The position numbers were made by a program, and so were the translations under genes. From Meandrina meandrites (taxonomy: Eukaryota; Cnidaria; Anthozoa; Scleractinia; Meandrinidae): DNA of 64,000 bases. Shown in pieces: positions 34,863 to 45,241 of the stretch. The stretch covers positions 4,477,001 through 4,541,000 of the forward strand of contig OY855912.1 in assembly GCA_963693305.1 (NCBI GenBank), written 5' to 3'. Numbering within the stretch: position 1 is the stretch's first letter; the number at the start of each line of letters is the position of its first letter. The notes beneath the pieces are model-generated. The model did no database searches. It saw only the letters and a program-made list of their open reading frames with translations, and had not been told where the DNA came from.

Positions 34863-37755
34863 ATAGTCATGCAAATAAAGCTTTAGTCAGTTGAAATATA
34901 TATAATAACGGCTGTATACGCTCGGTAGAATTCAAGGGGGCATTTTCTTCTCTAGTTTTTTTGTATAATTATCTTTCGTGCAGCATGAATTTTATCAGAA
35001 ATGTTCAGTATTTGCTTAAATGGAAGTGAGACGGTGTCAGAGAATTGAAATGTGTTGTGTTTCCAAGGGTAAAAAAAAATACTTACCAGGGATGGGCTCG
35101 CTATTTTGAACGAATTTTTTAACTCGAGCTCAAGCAAAGTGCGCATGTGTGTAATTTGTGCTGTATTTTTAAAACCTCAAAGAAACACTTTGAGCACTGC
35201 ATGTAATCCATAAGGACGCCGTTCTCGTAGACTGAAGGACGAATATAGACAGCCTAGTCCCTAGGCGTTCTCCTCCTCTCTCGGGCGAGCGCGGGGTGCT
35301 TCGCCGCTTGGTGGTGCGCGGTGCGCTTTGTGTTATGGGATTGATTGTGCGCTGATCGCTTGGCGTTGTGGGACTGATTCATGACCATCTACCCCCTAGC
35401 TCCCTACAGTTTCCTGCCATACCACCCAAACTGACCGGCCAATCGGCGCCTAGGAACGAGGCAGAAATGTGAACTTTTAAGGTTAATTAAAACTCTGATA
35501 CTGATACCGCTACATATCGAAACGGAAAATCACCAAAAAATTCATGAAGTGGCCTCTGATCTGTAATTTTAGTTGAAAGGCAAACTATCTACGCTAATAG
35601 CGAAGCTCCCGCGGCGCCGATTAGGGCTGGGGACGAGTTTGTCTTTGTCCTTGATTTGGAGTCCTTCCCTGGCAAACAGTAACACAAAAACATTTTTTGG
35701 TTTGTCGAGAGTTAACTTATTTGTCGTAGAAATTTGTTAAAACACTGTGTCGCTTCAGGTTGTTTTCTCTCGCGTTTTCTTATGATCTGGACATTACATT
35801 GCAACTTAAACGAAGCGATTGGATGAAAAGGCGCTAAAATAGTTGGTACGTTGTTCACCTTTTAACCTGAATGAAAGACATGAAGAGAGCATGCTGGAAA
35901 ACATAGTGCTTCGTGAATATTTCTCACTCTATTTACTCATCAACTTTATGGAAACCTCGTGCCAAATGATTTAGGACAACCGCTAACGGGATGATCCGAA
36001 ATAATTGCCGACTTGAATGTGATATACATCGGAAAACACCGAGAGTCGAAGCACTGCGGCTGACCTTGGCTGAAAAGCTGCTGAAAAGTTAATTGAACTG
36101 GAATAAAAGTGAGCTCAGAGCCGGTGAAGTTCACTAAGTGATGGACAAAAGACTGCTAACAGACCTAACAGCTACACCGAAAGGAAAGGAGAGATCAAAA
36201 CACTGTAAGAACTTATATGTCGGTGGTGTTGGAGTAAGCTTACAACGAGTGGCGTGTTCGCTTCCGATATTATTGTGCTGGTTTGAAATTTTAGCCCTGC
36301 AGCATTTACAAGCCTTCTCCAAACACGAGGTAACAAACGTAAATGTATGCACTAAGCATAAGTCTTTTTTTGTTGCGCATGAGAATCTGTTTATACTTCA
36401 TTTATGAGCGAATTTGAAGTTGTGTCGGTTTCGCATCTTTTCGTAAATATTTACAATTCAATTAATGCTGCACTCTCAAACTTGTTCATGTTTGTACATT
36501 TTATACAGACATTGTTTATTAAATGTTTCATTTGGACTAATTGTTTGGTGTTTTAGTTAGTCGAGTTAACTGTGATGTTAATTATTGGATTTTGAAAACA
36601 ATATTAAATTATTAAGCTTCACGGATCAAAATCACGATTTCGATTTGTAAAAATCCTGCAAACAAAAACGAGTAAGACTACTCAGCGATACTGCACACCA
36701 AGATATTTTTAAGTGATCTATTATCCAACCGCTCTTTTTGATACTCGATTGCATTTCTTTTGTTTCTCTTATCAGCGAGTGCGTTGAAATGATCTTGAAA
36801 TCTTGTACGGGTAAACCAATATATATCTCGCCGATTTCGTTGCGAGTTACCCGTGTTTGGCTCATATCAGTGAGCTCAGACTACCGCCCGGGCTTTCCCT
36901 ACCGCATATTTGCTTACCAGAAATGAAGAAAATTGAATCAGTTCTCTGCATAAAATTCCCTTAGGTATTTAGCAACGCATACGATAAAACAGAATTAGAT
37001 TATTACCGTGCAACCAAACCGCAGCAAAAAGACAGAGGACGGTTCAAAACAACATTGTAAGCTTTATTCTAAGTTTAATAGCGTGCACGAGCGTGCACCA
37101 CTTCCCAAATCACAAACTATCACAATTCTTACACAAAATCTGACTTACAAAACCGCACCATCAATTTGCAGAGCTTTTTTTGCTGCGGTGATTTTCTCAG
37201 TTTGCCATGATGTGAGGTCATTTGGTTTACTGTGTTTAGCAGCGATTTACTTTGTTTTTCTGTACTTTTTTTGCCTTGAGTTGATTTTTTGCCCTTACTG
37301 TTCTGTATTAAATCAAACAAGATCAAGGTCCTTTTTACATTGAATAACTCATAAAGGTATATTAATTAGTGTACAGTAAACGTTTTAGAAAGTTTTACAA
37401 AGATATCTGTTGTGTGCTCCTACGTGCGGACGTGAGGAACCCAATAAAGTGCATGCACTCGTCAATTTCGGTTTACCTCGAATTATGTTGACATCGCTTT
37501 CGTCAACAAAACCATGAGAGGTTTTTACATGTAAGATATTTTATACTTAAAAGTTTAACCACGAGCGATTAAAAACTAATTTATTTTGTACCACTCTATA
37601 AGCTTAGTAATAGTGTGGCTACTTATTTGCTAATGATAAATGGGAGCTCCGCTTTTAGGCCTGCCTAAATCTATATATTAATGCTATACAGTAAGAGATG
37701 TGAACTTATTGCACAACTACCTTTTAAGGGGTCAGTTATCCAAGTTTCAAAATTA
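34863..37755. other. gene-poor stretch
   Basis: No gene supported. Positions 35248-35463 look like a small inverted element ('cctagtccctaggcgttctc' at one end and 'ggcgcctaggaacgaggc' at the other). Frames at 36138-36407 plus and 37008-37343 plus are open but show no motif and no initiation context that I trust. Confidence 0.4.
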
Positions 37756-37760
37756 CTATC
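37756..37760. repeat. 5-bp target-site duplication, left (ctatc)
   Basis: Directly precedes the retrotransposon. The same 5-mer follows its other end at 42401-42405. Confidence 0.85.
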
Positions 37761-37858
37761 TGTAGAACCGCCAACCACGCTACATGCAAAATCACACTTT
37801 TTTGAATACATTATATATATCATCGGCTCATCCATAATCAATGAGCCTCGACACTACA
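37761..37858 (-). repeat. 3' LTR of the Ty3/gypsy element (98 bp)
   Basis: Identical, base for base by eye, to 42303-42400. On the plus strand it starts TG and ends CA (tgtagaaccgcc…gacactaca). The element reads on the minus strand, so this is the downstream LTR. At 98 bp it is very short for a gypsy element. Confidence 0.9.
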
Positions 37859-37885
37859 TTCTCTCCTTTTCTTAAGCAAAAACCT
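37859..37885 (-). promoter_or_regulatory. polypurine tract
   Basis: On the minus strand a purine run, 'aagaaaaggagagaa', directly abuts the 3' LTR. This is where the plus-strand primer for reverse transcription is expected. Confidence 0.7.
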
Positions 37886-37977
37886 AAACAAAGACATGCT
37901 TTGAACGTCTAAAACACAGTCTCTAAGTTCTGACACTTTAAGTCACTCGGCAAAGTCTTTTGGTCTTTCAGACACTC

Positions 37978-40900
37978 TTAGTTCAAAACATAGTCTTGAA
38001 AACGCGCAGGCTTCCTGACTACTCTTGAAGACTTCCGAATACTCCTCTGATCTGTCGATGACGACACACGACCTTCCGGCTGTATCATTTCATTTCCCGA
38101 CACACTCTCGGGTACTGCTTGGGTACTGCTTCCAGACACACTCTCGGGTACTGCTTGGACTGGACTTGACGACTCGACTAGATTCCTTCCAGACAGTTCT
38201 GAGGTCGGTAGTACATCTCTAACACTATCACCTGGATCATTGTACCTCTTCACAAAAGCCGTGTTACGTTTAAATTCCACACCAGCTTCGTTTCTGACTG
38301 TAATCTCGCTTCCCGTTTTCTCAACGACTTTGAAAGGACTCGAACGGAAGTTGGTTGAGAACTTATTTGACTTTTCTGCTTTCAGCAAAACTGCGTCTCC
38401 AACACGAATAGACTTAGGCGTGGCACCCCTTTTTGCATCTGCATAAACTTTGCCTTTCAACTTGTTCGACCAATCACGGTCACGAACCTCCTCCCTTGGT
38501 ACCTGGACAGTCTCTCTCCTCAACTCCGGCAACTTTGACCTCATCTCCCGACCGAACATAAGGTAATATGGCGTGGCGCCTGTGGTTGTCTGTGGAGTGG
38601 ACCTGTACGCTGCTAACCAGGTAACCAACTCGGTTCGCCAATTCTTTCCTTCCAAATTTGCAATCTGAAGACACTTGAGCAAGGAACGATTCTGGCGTTC
38701 GACCTCGCCGTTAGCTTGAGGCCACAGAGGCGTCGTCCTTCGGTGTTCAACACCATGGGCTTGCAGGAACGATTCAAATTCCTCGGAAACGAACTGGGGA
38801 CCATTATCTGTTCTCAAAGAGAACGGTACACCAAATCTGGCAAACATAGGAGAGATTGCTTCAATAATCTTTGTACTTGTAGTAGACTTCAAAATGGCAA
38901 CCTCCACAAATCTGCTGAAATAATCGACCACCACCAGGATGCTCTCTCCTGTGGGCAGGGGTCCCAACAGGTCTGTACTGCAATCTTGCCAAGGAGCATT
39001 TGGAGGCAAAACACGAGACATAGGATCAGGTGGGTCGCAACCTGAAGTAACTTGACAACCATGGCAAACCTTGCACACTTTCTCAACATCCTTGTCCATC
39101 CCCGGCCACCAGACCTTACTGCGAAGCCGATACTTTGTCTTTACGATACCCTGATGCCCCTCGTGTGCTAGTTTTAGCACCTTGTCTCGCAAAACTCTGG
39201 GAACCACTATCCTTGTGCCACGAAGTAAAAGCTCGCCATAGGTGCACAGTTCGTCCTTGACGTGGGCATACGAAGCAAGTGTACACCGTTCCCAGTTCCC
39301 AGACCTCACACAGTTTTTCACTAGGCACAGTTCCTCATCATTATAAGATGCCTCTTCAATTTCGTTCGGTGTTAACGCTACAGGCACACAGTTCTCCACG
39401 ACGGCCCTGACAAAGTCATACTCCTCTCCATGATCCACCTGCTCTACAGAGTTTAAGCGGGAAAGGGCATCAGCGATGTTCGTCTTGCCAGGTCGGTACA
39501 CCACGTTAAAATTGAAGCCTTGTAGCCGCAAAACCCATCTCTCAATTCGGGCACAGGGCTTTGACGTGCGCGAATAGATGCGTTCCAAGGGCTTGTGATC
39601 CGTTTCAAGCTCAAAACTTAGCCCAGCTACGTACATGTTAAAACGCTCGCACGCCCAGACCAGAGCCAATGCCTCTTTCTCTGTCTGACTGTAGCGTCTC
39701 TCCACGTCAGTCAAGCTTCTCGACGCATACGAGACAACTCTCCACGTCTCTCCATGCTGCTGGGTTAGAACGGCTCCTAAACCCACGGGTGACGCGTCTG
39801 CAACAATTCTGGTCCTACAATCGGTTCTGAAGTAGGCCAGTGTCTCTGATCGAGAGATTAGACGCTTCAGCTCCTGGAAAGCCATTTGCTGCTCCTCACC
39901 CCAATTAAAGGCTACGCCCTGTCTAGTCAACTCTTGAATAGGCTTGGCAACGGATGCTACATCTGGCATGAACTTCGCTGAGTACTGGACCAAACCCATG
40001 AAAGACCGTACTTCAGTTGCGTCTTTAGGAGGCCGTGCATCTCTAATGGCAGCAACTTTCTCTTCACTTGGGTTTATGCCATCGCTGGTCAGTTCATGAC
40101 CAAAGAACGTGAGCTTTGACAATCGAAACTGGCACTTCTCTCTATTCACCGTCAACCCCACTTCACTCAGTCTATCCAACACTGCAAAAAGACAACGGTC
40201 ATGTTCGACTACATCCTTGCCATGAATAATGAGATCATCCGCAATGTTCGCAACTCCGGCGCAACCTTTCAACACATCTCTGACAATTTGCTGATATTTC
40301 TCCGGCGCCGAGGTCACACCAAACATTAGCCGCTTATAACGATACAGACCTCTATGCGTGACAAAGGTTGTGATGTGTCGACTTTCCTCGCAGAGTAAAA
40401 TCTGATGGAAACCCCACTTGAGGTCAATTTTGCTGAACACGGTGCTGCCGTTCATGTCATGCAAAAGTTCTTCCACGGTAGGAATTGGGTGTCTTTCACG
40501 AATGATTGCTTCGTTCGCACGACGCATGTCCACACACACCCTTACGTCTCCATCGCCCTTGGGAACAACCACCAAAGGAGAAATCCATCCTGAAGGACCC
40601 TCTGGTACTTCTTCAATAATGTCAAGCTCCAGCAGCTCGTCGAGCTTTTTGTCAACCTTCTCACGCAAGCCAAACGGTATTCTGCGTACATGTTTGGCCA
40701 CAGGCTTCACAGACTCATCAATATGGAGTTTAAGCTCGTAATCTCTTAAAAGACCAACACCAGTAAACAAGCCCTTGTATCTCTCCTGGATATCACTCTC
40801 CAGTTGTCCACTAGTAACACTGTTCGCTTGTGAGGGTCCAACGCGCAAAAGACTTAGTACCTCAGCAGTTTCACGACCCAGTAGCGTTCGACCGTTTCCC

Positions 40901-42240
40901 TTGACGACCACGAAGTCAGCCCCGCAACGAACGTTACTTCCAGCCAACATCACATCTGCGGTAAAAGTTCCAAGAGTTGGTAACGGTTTCGTACTACCAT
41001 AAGCAAACAGTTCTTTGGCTGCCTTGCGAGACTCGCATTTAATTCCTTTCAGTTTCAACAAATCCCAGGTCTGCTGGCCCATCACGTTACAAGTAGCTCC
41101 AGAATCAATAAGAACATCAGGCACGTCCACGCCTCCGACAACTAGGGTAACCAAGCCACCACTTAGTGTCCCATGGCCAGAAGACTGTTCCACTGAAAAT
41201 GCAAACTCGGGGCTATGTTGAACAAATCCGGGAGGTTCTCCACCTTGATTTCCACCAGCCACAAGGTTTGTCATTCGTGTCGCTCCACGTTCACGTCTGC
41301 CTCCACCGCCACCTCTGTTACCACCACCCCTCCTGCCTCCACCAGTGGCACCCTTCTTGTCCGGAACCTTTGCCCTGGATCCTAATTCGCCACCGCTGCG
41401 TTGTTGAACCTGGGGGCATTTAACTTTGAAGTGTCCAATACCGCCGCACTTTCTACAGGCTCGTCCACGAGCCGGGCACTTCTTGTCTCCACTGAAATGT
41501 CCTTCTTGACCACAACCAAAACAAATCTTTGCTTTCCGACCATCCGACTTGCCACCCACTGCATTTACTTGGTCATTCTTTTGATTGTTTCCTTGGTCAT
41601 TCGCTTGATTGTTCATTTGGTCCGCACTGAACTGTTTCAACTGTCGATCGACCGCTTCTTGCGACCTTGCAATCCTTAACAAATCATCCAATGTTAGTGC
41701 TCCCTCCTTTTCCAGGAACTTTCGACGCAAGTGGTTCGAATAACACTTGTCAATAACTTGATCACGGATGTAATCGTCCTCGCCAGCGCCAAACTCACAA
41801 CTAATCGCCCGTTGACGAAGCCTGCAGACAAACTGATCGACTGTTTCTCCGCTTTCCTGCGCAATCTGTCTAAATAAATGTCTTTCGAATGGAACGTTCG
41901 TCTTCGGTGCGAAATAATCATCAAGTACTTTAACCGTCGCTGCGAAGCCGCTCGCATCCTCACCGGCCAAAGTGAAGTAAATTTCCTGCACGTCCATTCC
42001 GGCAACATGTAGAAATAAAGCTCTTTTCTGTGCGTCGTCCGCAACTCCTTTCCCCGTTACGTATAAATTGAACGCCCTCTTCCATCTTTTCCATCGTTGA
42101 TTTAAATTCTGTGGCTCTACCTTTGGATTAAACGGCTCCAAACAACCGACATCTAAAACGACCGAAGTGCTTCCCGCGCTTCCAGAAGTGCTCGAACCGC
42201 TTGAGTTTTCTGTCCCGGCTCCTTTCATCACAGAGACCAA
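37978..42240 (-). CDS. Gag-Pol polyprotein of Mag-like Ty3/gypsy element
   Basis: 1420 residues in a single frame; gag and pol are fused with no frameshift. A Gag-like helical region spans about 35-200, then Gln/Asn-rich sequence. Two zinc knuckles follow: 240-255 (CX2CX4H, last Cys spaced by 6) and 262-275 (standard CX2CX4HX4C), then a Gly/Arg-rich linker (296-320). The protease has DSGA at 379-382. Reverse transcriptase spans about 530-710 with IADD at 666-669 in place of the common YVDD or YIDD. RNase H spans about 805-930 with D815, E856 and D881. Integrase has an HHCC finger (H1026/H1029, C1059, C1062) and a DDE triad D1090, D1145, E1181 with the D-35-E spacing. The C-terminal tail contains a tandem QAVPESVSG repeat. 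No lesion is seen, so it may be able to transpose. Start: the first ATG, 51 bases after the primer site. Confidence 0.93.
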   Translation of the reverse strand: MVSVMKGAGTENSSGSSTSGSAGSTSVVLDVGCLEPFNPKVEPQNLNQRWKRWKRAFNLYVTGKGVADDAQKRALFLHVAGMDVQEIYFTLAGEDASGFAATVKVLDDYFAPKTNVPFERHLFRQIAQESGETVDQFVCRLRQRAISCEFGAGEDDYIRDQVIDKCYSNHLRRKFLEKEGALTLDDLLRIARSQEAVDRQLKQFSADQMNNQANDQGNNQKNDQVNAVGGKSDGRKAKICFGCGQEGHFSGDKKCPARGRACRKCGGIGHFKVKCPQVQQRSGGELGSRAKVPDKKGATGGGRRGGGNRGGGGGRRERGATRMTNLVAGGNQGGEPPGFVQHSPEFAFSVEQSSGHGTLSGGLVTLVVGGVDVPDVLIDSGATCNVMGQQTWDLLKLKGIKCESRKAAKELFAYGSTKPLPTLGTFTADVMLAGSNVRCGADFVVVKGNGRTLLGRETAEVLSLLRVGPSQANSVTSGQLESDIQERYKGLFTGVGLLRDYELKLHIDESVKPVAKHVRRIPFGLREKVDKKLDELLELDIIEEVPEGPSGWISPLVVVPKGDGDVRVCVDMRRANEAIIRERHPIPTVEELLHDMNGSTVFSKIDLKWGFHQILLCEESRHITTFVTHRGLYRYKRLMFGVTSAPEKYQQIVRDVLKGCAGVANIADDLIIHGKDVVEHDRCLFAVLDRLSEVGLTVNREKCQFRLSKLTFFGHELTSDGINPSEEKVAAIRDARPPKDATEVRSFMGLVQYSAKFMPDVASVAKPIQELTRQGVAFNWGEEQQMAFQELKRLISRSETLAYFRTDCRTRIVADASPVGLGAVLTQQHGETWRVVSYASRSLTDVERRYSQTEKEALALVWACERFNMYVAGLSFELETDHKPLERIYSRTSKPCARIERWVLRLQGFNFNVVYRPGKTNIADALSRLNSVEQVDHGEEYDFVRAVVENCVPVALTPNEIEEASYNDEELCLVKNCVRSGNWERCTLASYAHVKDELCTYGELLLRGTRIVVPRVLRDKVLKLAHEGHQGIVKTKYRLRSKVWWPGMDKDVEKVCKVCHGCQVTSGCDPPDPMSRVLPPNAPWQDCSTDLLGPLPTGESILVVVDYFSRFVEVAILKSTTSTKIIEAISPMFARFGVPFSLRTDNGPQFVSEEFESFLQAHGVEHRRTTPLWPQANGEVERQNRSLLKCLQIANLEGKNWRTELVTWLAAYRSTPQTTTGATPYYLMFGREMRSKLPELRRETVQVPREEVRDRDWSNKLKGKVYADAKRGATPKSIRVGDAVLLKAEKSNKFSTNFRSSPFKVVEKTGSEITVRNEAGVEFKRNTAFVKRYNDPGDSVRDVLPTSELSGRNLVESSSPVQAVPESVSGSSTQAVPESVSGNEMIQPEGRVSSSTDQRSIRKSSRVVRKPARFQDYVLN

Positions 42241-42290
42241 TTACTATCGAAAACCTCGACGAAATCCTCGACGAAAACTTCCAAAATTTA

Positions 42291-42301
42291 CCTCGTCGCC
42301 A
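42291..42301 (-). promoter_or_regulatory. primer-binding site for tRNA-Ser(GCT)
   Basis: On the minus strand, one base after the 5' LTR, the sequence TGGCGACGAGG is exactly complementary to the 3' end of animal tRNA-Ser(GCT) including its CCA (…CCTCGTCG-CCA). Mag elements are known to prime from a serine tRNA. Confidence 0.75.
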
Positions 42302-42302
42302 A

Positions 42303-42400
42303 TGTAGAACCGCCAACCACGCTACATGCAAAATCACACTTTTTTGAATACATTATATATATCATCGGCTCATCCATAATCAATGAGCCTCGACACTACA
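42303..42400 (-). repeat. 5' LTR of the Ty3/gypsy element (98 bp)
   Basis: Identical to 37761-37858. Being upstream on the minus strand, it should hold the promoter. A 'tatatatat' run lies near 42354-42362. Confidence 0.9.
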
Positions 42401-42754
42401 CTATCAGTATAATACAGTGGGACCCCGATATAACGATATGCCAAGGAAGCAGTAAAATTATATCGTTTTATCGAGGTATCGTTATATCGAGACTCCAAAT
42501 ATAACGATATGGCCGTAAAATAACCGAAAATATCGTTATATCGGGGGTAAAATTAAAATGTACTTTTTCTTTTTACTCATGATATGATATTTATGCATCA
42601 GTCAATTGACACCCCGGCCCCCCGACCCCCGGGACTTAGCGGGGAATTTAACACTTACCAAGTGTTAAAAAACGGCTTATTTCCCCGCCCCCGGGGCCAC
42701 GACGTCTGTTAAAAGCCCCGCATAGCGGGGCCATCCGAACCAAATGGAGAAATA

Positions 42755-43580
42755 CAGTCGACTGAATGAATGAATGAACGAATGAATGACAAACTTTATT
42801 ATTAAAAAAACATCAGTAAAAAATGATAAGCATATCTAATATCTAATATATACTCTTTTACGGGTTTGCCGTGCTCCCGATAACTGCAACCTTCAAGGGA
42901 AAATGAAAACGGTTCGAGTTATCGGGAGTTGAGACTGAGCAATCAAAAATAACGAGAAACTGGTGTTTTACTATTCATACAGTCTGTATTTTCAGTTAAT
43001 GATTATAGTATAAAGAGGTCGAATGAAACAAAGCAGAGCAGCAGAATAAGTACTCTCTTTGAAAGAATCGTTATCAACCTCCGCAAACAAACTGAACGTC
43101 TGCAGCACGTCAACAGCATGGCACAGTCCCAGTGGTACAGTTCATATTTTGAGTGGCGCTTCGGAGGCCGGTTTGACTCGTGACTCGTTTTTATTTCAAG
43201 ATAAAATCAATGTTTTGGACTACAGTACACTGCTTGTTTTGACTTGGCACGTATTGACAGACATGGTTCGAGTTATCCTGGTTATCGAGGGTAAAATTAT
43301 ATAGAAAATGACCTGAAGGCAAACGAAAATTGGTTCGAGTTTGCGGGAGGTTCGAGTTGCCGAGGGTAAAATTACAGAAAATGTATGACGGAAATCCAGG
43401 GAAAATCGATTTTGGTTCGAGTTAGCGCGAGGTTCGAGTTAGCCTCCTCCGCAGACGTTCTTTTGGCTCGTCACGCATTCCTCCCCAAAAGATTGCGTGA
43501 CGAGCCCAATGAACGTCTGCGAAGGAGGCTACAATTGTAGGTTCGAGTTAGCGAGGGTTCGAGTTATCGGAAGTCGACTG
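42755..43580. mobile_element. second pogo-like MITE nested inside the GC-rich element
   Basis: The ends 'cagtcgact' and 'agtcgactg' are flanked by TA (42753-42754 and 43581-43582). The interior repeats 'ggttcgagttatcg' and 'ggttcgagttagcg' many times. The left TIR is split by about 110 bases (about 42764-42872) beginning with an imperfect 'gaat' repeat and carrying 'aaactttattatt'. In the minus direction this reads as an AATAAA-bearing 3' end with a short tandem tail, like a truncated non-LTR retroelement. Confidence 0.65.
43440..43531. mobile_element. 92-bp foldback MITE
   Basis: 'tagcctcctccgcagacgtt' at one end and 'aacgtctgcgaaggaggcta' at the other are inverted repeats, and the middle is itself complementary ('ctcgtcacgcattc' against 'gattgcgtgacgag'). 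It is the innermost layer of the nest. Confidence 0.7.
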
Positions 43581-43863
43581 TAACTTAAATCGATATCGTT
43601 GGTCTATTTGAAATTCAGCCCCAGCCTCTTAAGCTGCAATTTCCATGTGCAGCGAAAGCTGGCCTTCAATGTGCCGATTTTACTTTTATTATTCTGTTAA
43701 ATCACCGCTCCACGGCCCCGGTCTACTGACAATTTGTTAAATCCACCGCCCACCGGGGCCAACGCGCCGTTAAAAGTGCGTTAAATCTCGGCTTTGGACG
43801 CGTTAAATCCCCGCCATGTCCCGGGGGTCGGGGGGCCGGGGTTTCAATTGACTGATGCATTAA

Positions 43864-44863
43864 CCCTTTAACCGGCAAATTTATTTGTGTTTTTGAAGAG
43901 TTTTTCTGAGCATAGGCAGTCTCTACAATTTCGTGATCGCATATAAGAAGTTTAATTGAAACTATGCGCTGTTTAGTAACACCGAGGGCTCAAATTTTCA
44001 TTGTGACGTCAGCATTCGGCCGTTGCTTGCTCGATAAGCCGAGCAGTTCGGCTCAAATCTGGTAATTTTTCGGTTTATAAGTGTTTTTAGAGCCATTTTC
44101 CACTGCAGAAGCCCCCAGGCTGGCATCATGAAGCTTGAATGGTGGGTAGAGGCAAACTTCTGAAAGAAACCAGGAGTGAGAGATGATTTGACGGTGATTG
44201 GAACGCCAAAACTATATGTATGGAAACATGGTTGTTCATGAGTGAAGTTGTCTCTCTGGCCGTTCTGTGGCTGGATTCCAAGACCTACCAAGGCAATTTG
44301 GACGAGATTTGACTTCTAAAGAATGCAATCGGTGCAATATTTCTGGCTCGACAGTTATAAAAAACACATGAAATGGAGGTAGGTTGTGTTGCATGCCGCT
44401 GAAGTGTCTAATTTCCCAAGCATTCCTTTCGGTCAGGTATAGGAGAATCTGGGGGTTGGCAAGCATAGCTCCAATCGAATGGTAATTGTTCAGTCCGTTG
44501 AAGGTTTGATGGCAAATTTTCTTACTGAACGAAAAGTAGAAGGCTTGACGTCTGCTGTAAATGCAACATTTTAGATTTAGAATTGTTTTTTCATTAAAAA
44601 ATTTGAAGGCAAAGACGTGTGTTTTTTGTTGTTTTCGAATGAAGTAGAAAATGAGCATGTTTGGATTTCCTGCAGAACAAATAGCCATATGAAACGAAAA
44701 GCCAGAGCTGTAGCCAGTTAATTGGCTTTAAACGCTTCAAAATTTATCACTTTGTCGTAACAAGAGATTATTACTATCATATCTCCAGATCTGTGAAAGC
44801 TGCAAATTTTCAAAACATTGCTGGTGCTTTTCGTACAAATATGTACGATTGCCGGTTAAAGGG
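43864..44863. mobile_element. 1.0-kb piggyBac-like MITE
   Basis: The inverted ends 'ccctttaaccggcaa' and 'ttgccggttaaaggg' are flanked by TTAA (43860-43863 and 44864-44867), the piggyBac target duplication. An open frame of 150 codons on the minus strand (44236-44688) has no transposase motif. It is inserted directly beside the GC-rich element within the pogo-like MITE. Confidence 0.75.
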
Positions 44864-45241
44864 TTAATTAAACTTGCAATGAGTATCAAATGATTCACAA
44901 ATGTAGCGTTTCAAGCACGCAACAATGTCCTTCAACAATATGCAAAACATAAGACGTTTTCAAGGTTACACGACAAAGTCTGTGGTATGAATCGTAAAAA
45001 GGGAAACAAAACTGAACGTAAACATGTGTACTGATACTGTAATATCGTTATATCGGGGAAGATTTTACGCTCGGTACGCTAAATTCTCATCGTTTTATCG
45101 GGAATATCGTTATATCGAAGATCGTTATATCGGGGTTCTGTCCCATACCTTTTACTGTAACTTTTGCCGGGACATAGCATATTCATCGTTATACCGGGGA
45201 TATCGTTACATCGAGGATCGTTATATCGGGGTTCCACTGTA

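Larger units (their letters stand above)
37761..42400 (-). mobile_element. complete Ty3/gypsy LTR retrotransposon, Mag-like
   Basis: 4640 bp between 5-bp duplications of 'ctatc'. Order on the minus strand: 5' LTR, primer-binding site, one gag-pol reading frame, polypurine tract, 3' LTR. The domain order protease, reverse transcriptase, RNase H, integrase is that of Ty3/gypsy (Metaviridae). No envelope gene and no chromodomain are seen. Very short LTRs, a tRNA-Ser primer site and an IADD-type catalytic motif fit the Mag clade (established for Bombyx mag; clade placement here is inference). Identical LTRs and an unbroken frame indicate a recent insertion. Confidence 0.92.
42594..43859. mobile_element. 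GC-rich TIR element (TTA flanks) nested in the pogo-like MITE
   Basis: Inverted ends 'tgcatcagtcaattgacacc' and its complement continue into 'ccggccccccgacccccggg'. The flanking trinucleotide TTA appears at 42591-42593 and 43860-43862, compatible with a PIF/Harbinger-type 3-bp duplication (inference). Subterminal blocks of 'cgttaaatcc' and 'ccccgcc' type occur at both ends. No coding capacity. Confidence 0.65.
42415..45239. mobile_element. pogo/Tigger-like MITE, host of nested insertions
   Basis: The ends are inverted repeats ('cagtgggaccccgatataac' at the left, complement of 'gttatatcggggttccactg' at the right) flanked by TA dinucleotides (42413-42414 and 45240-45241), as in Tc1/mariner-pogo elements. 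Subterminal copies of 'atcgttatatcg' recur at both ends. Excluding the nested elements, about 550 bp remain and no transposase is present. Confidence 0.8.

Noticed and set aside
36138..36407. 89-codon plus-strand frame starting MMDKRLLTDL
   Set aside because: Looks mildly protein-like but has no recognisable motif, no splice context and a competing frame on the other strand; not enough support to call a gene.
44236..44688. 150-codon minus-strand frame
   Set aside because: It lies inside the 1.0-kb piggyBac-like MITE, has no transposase motif and runs over AT-rich DNA.
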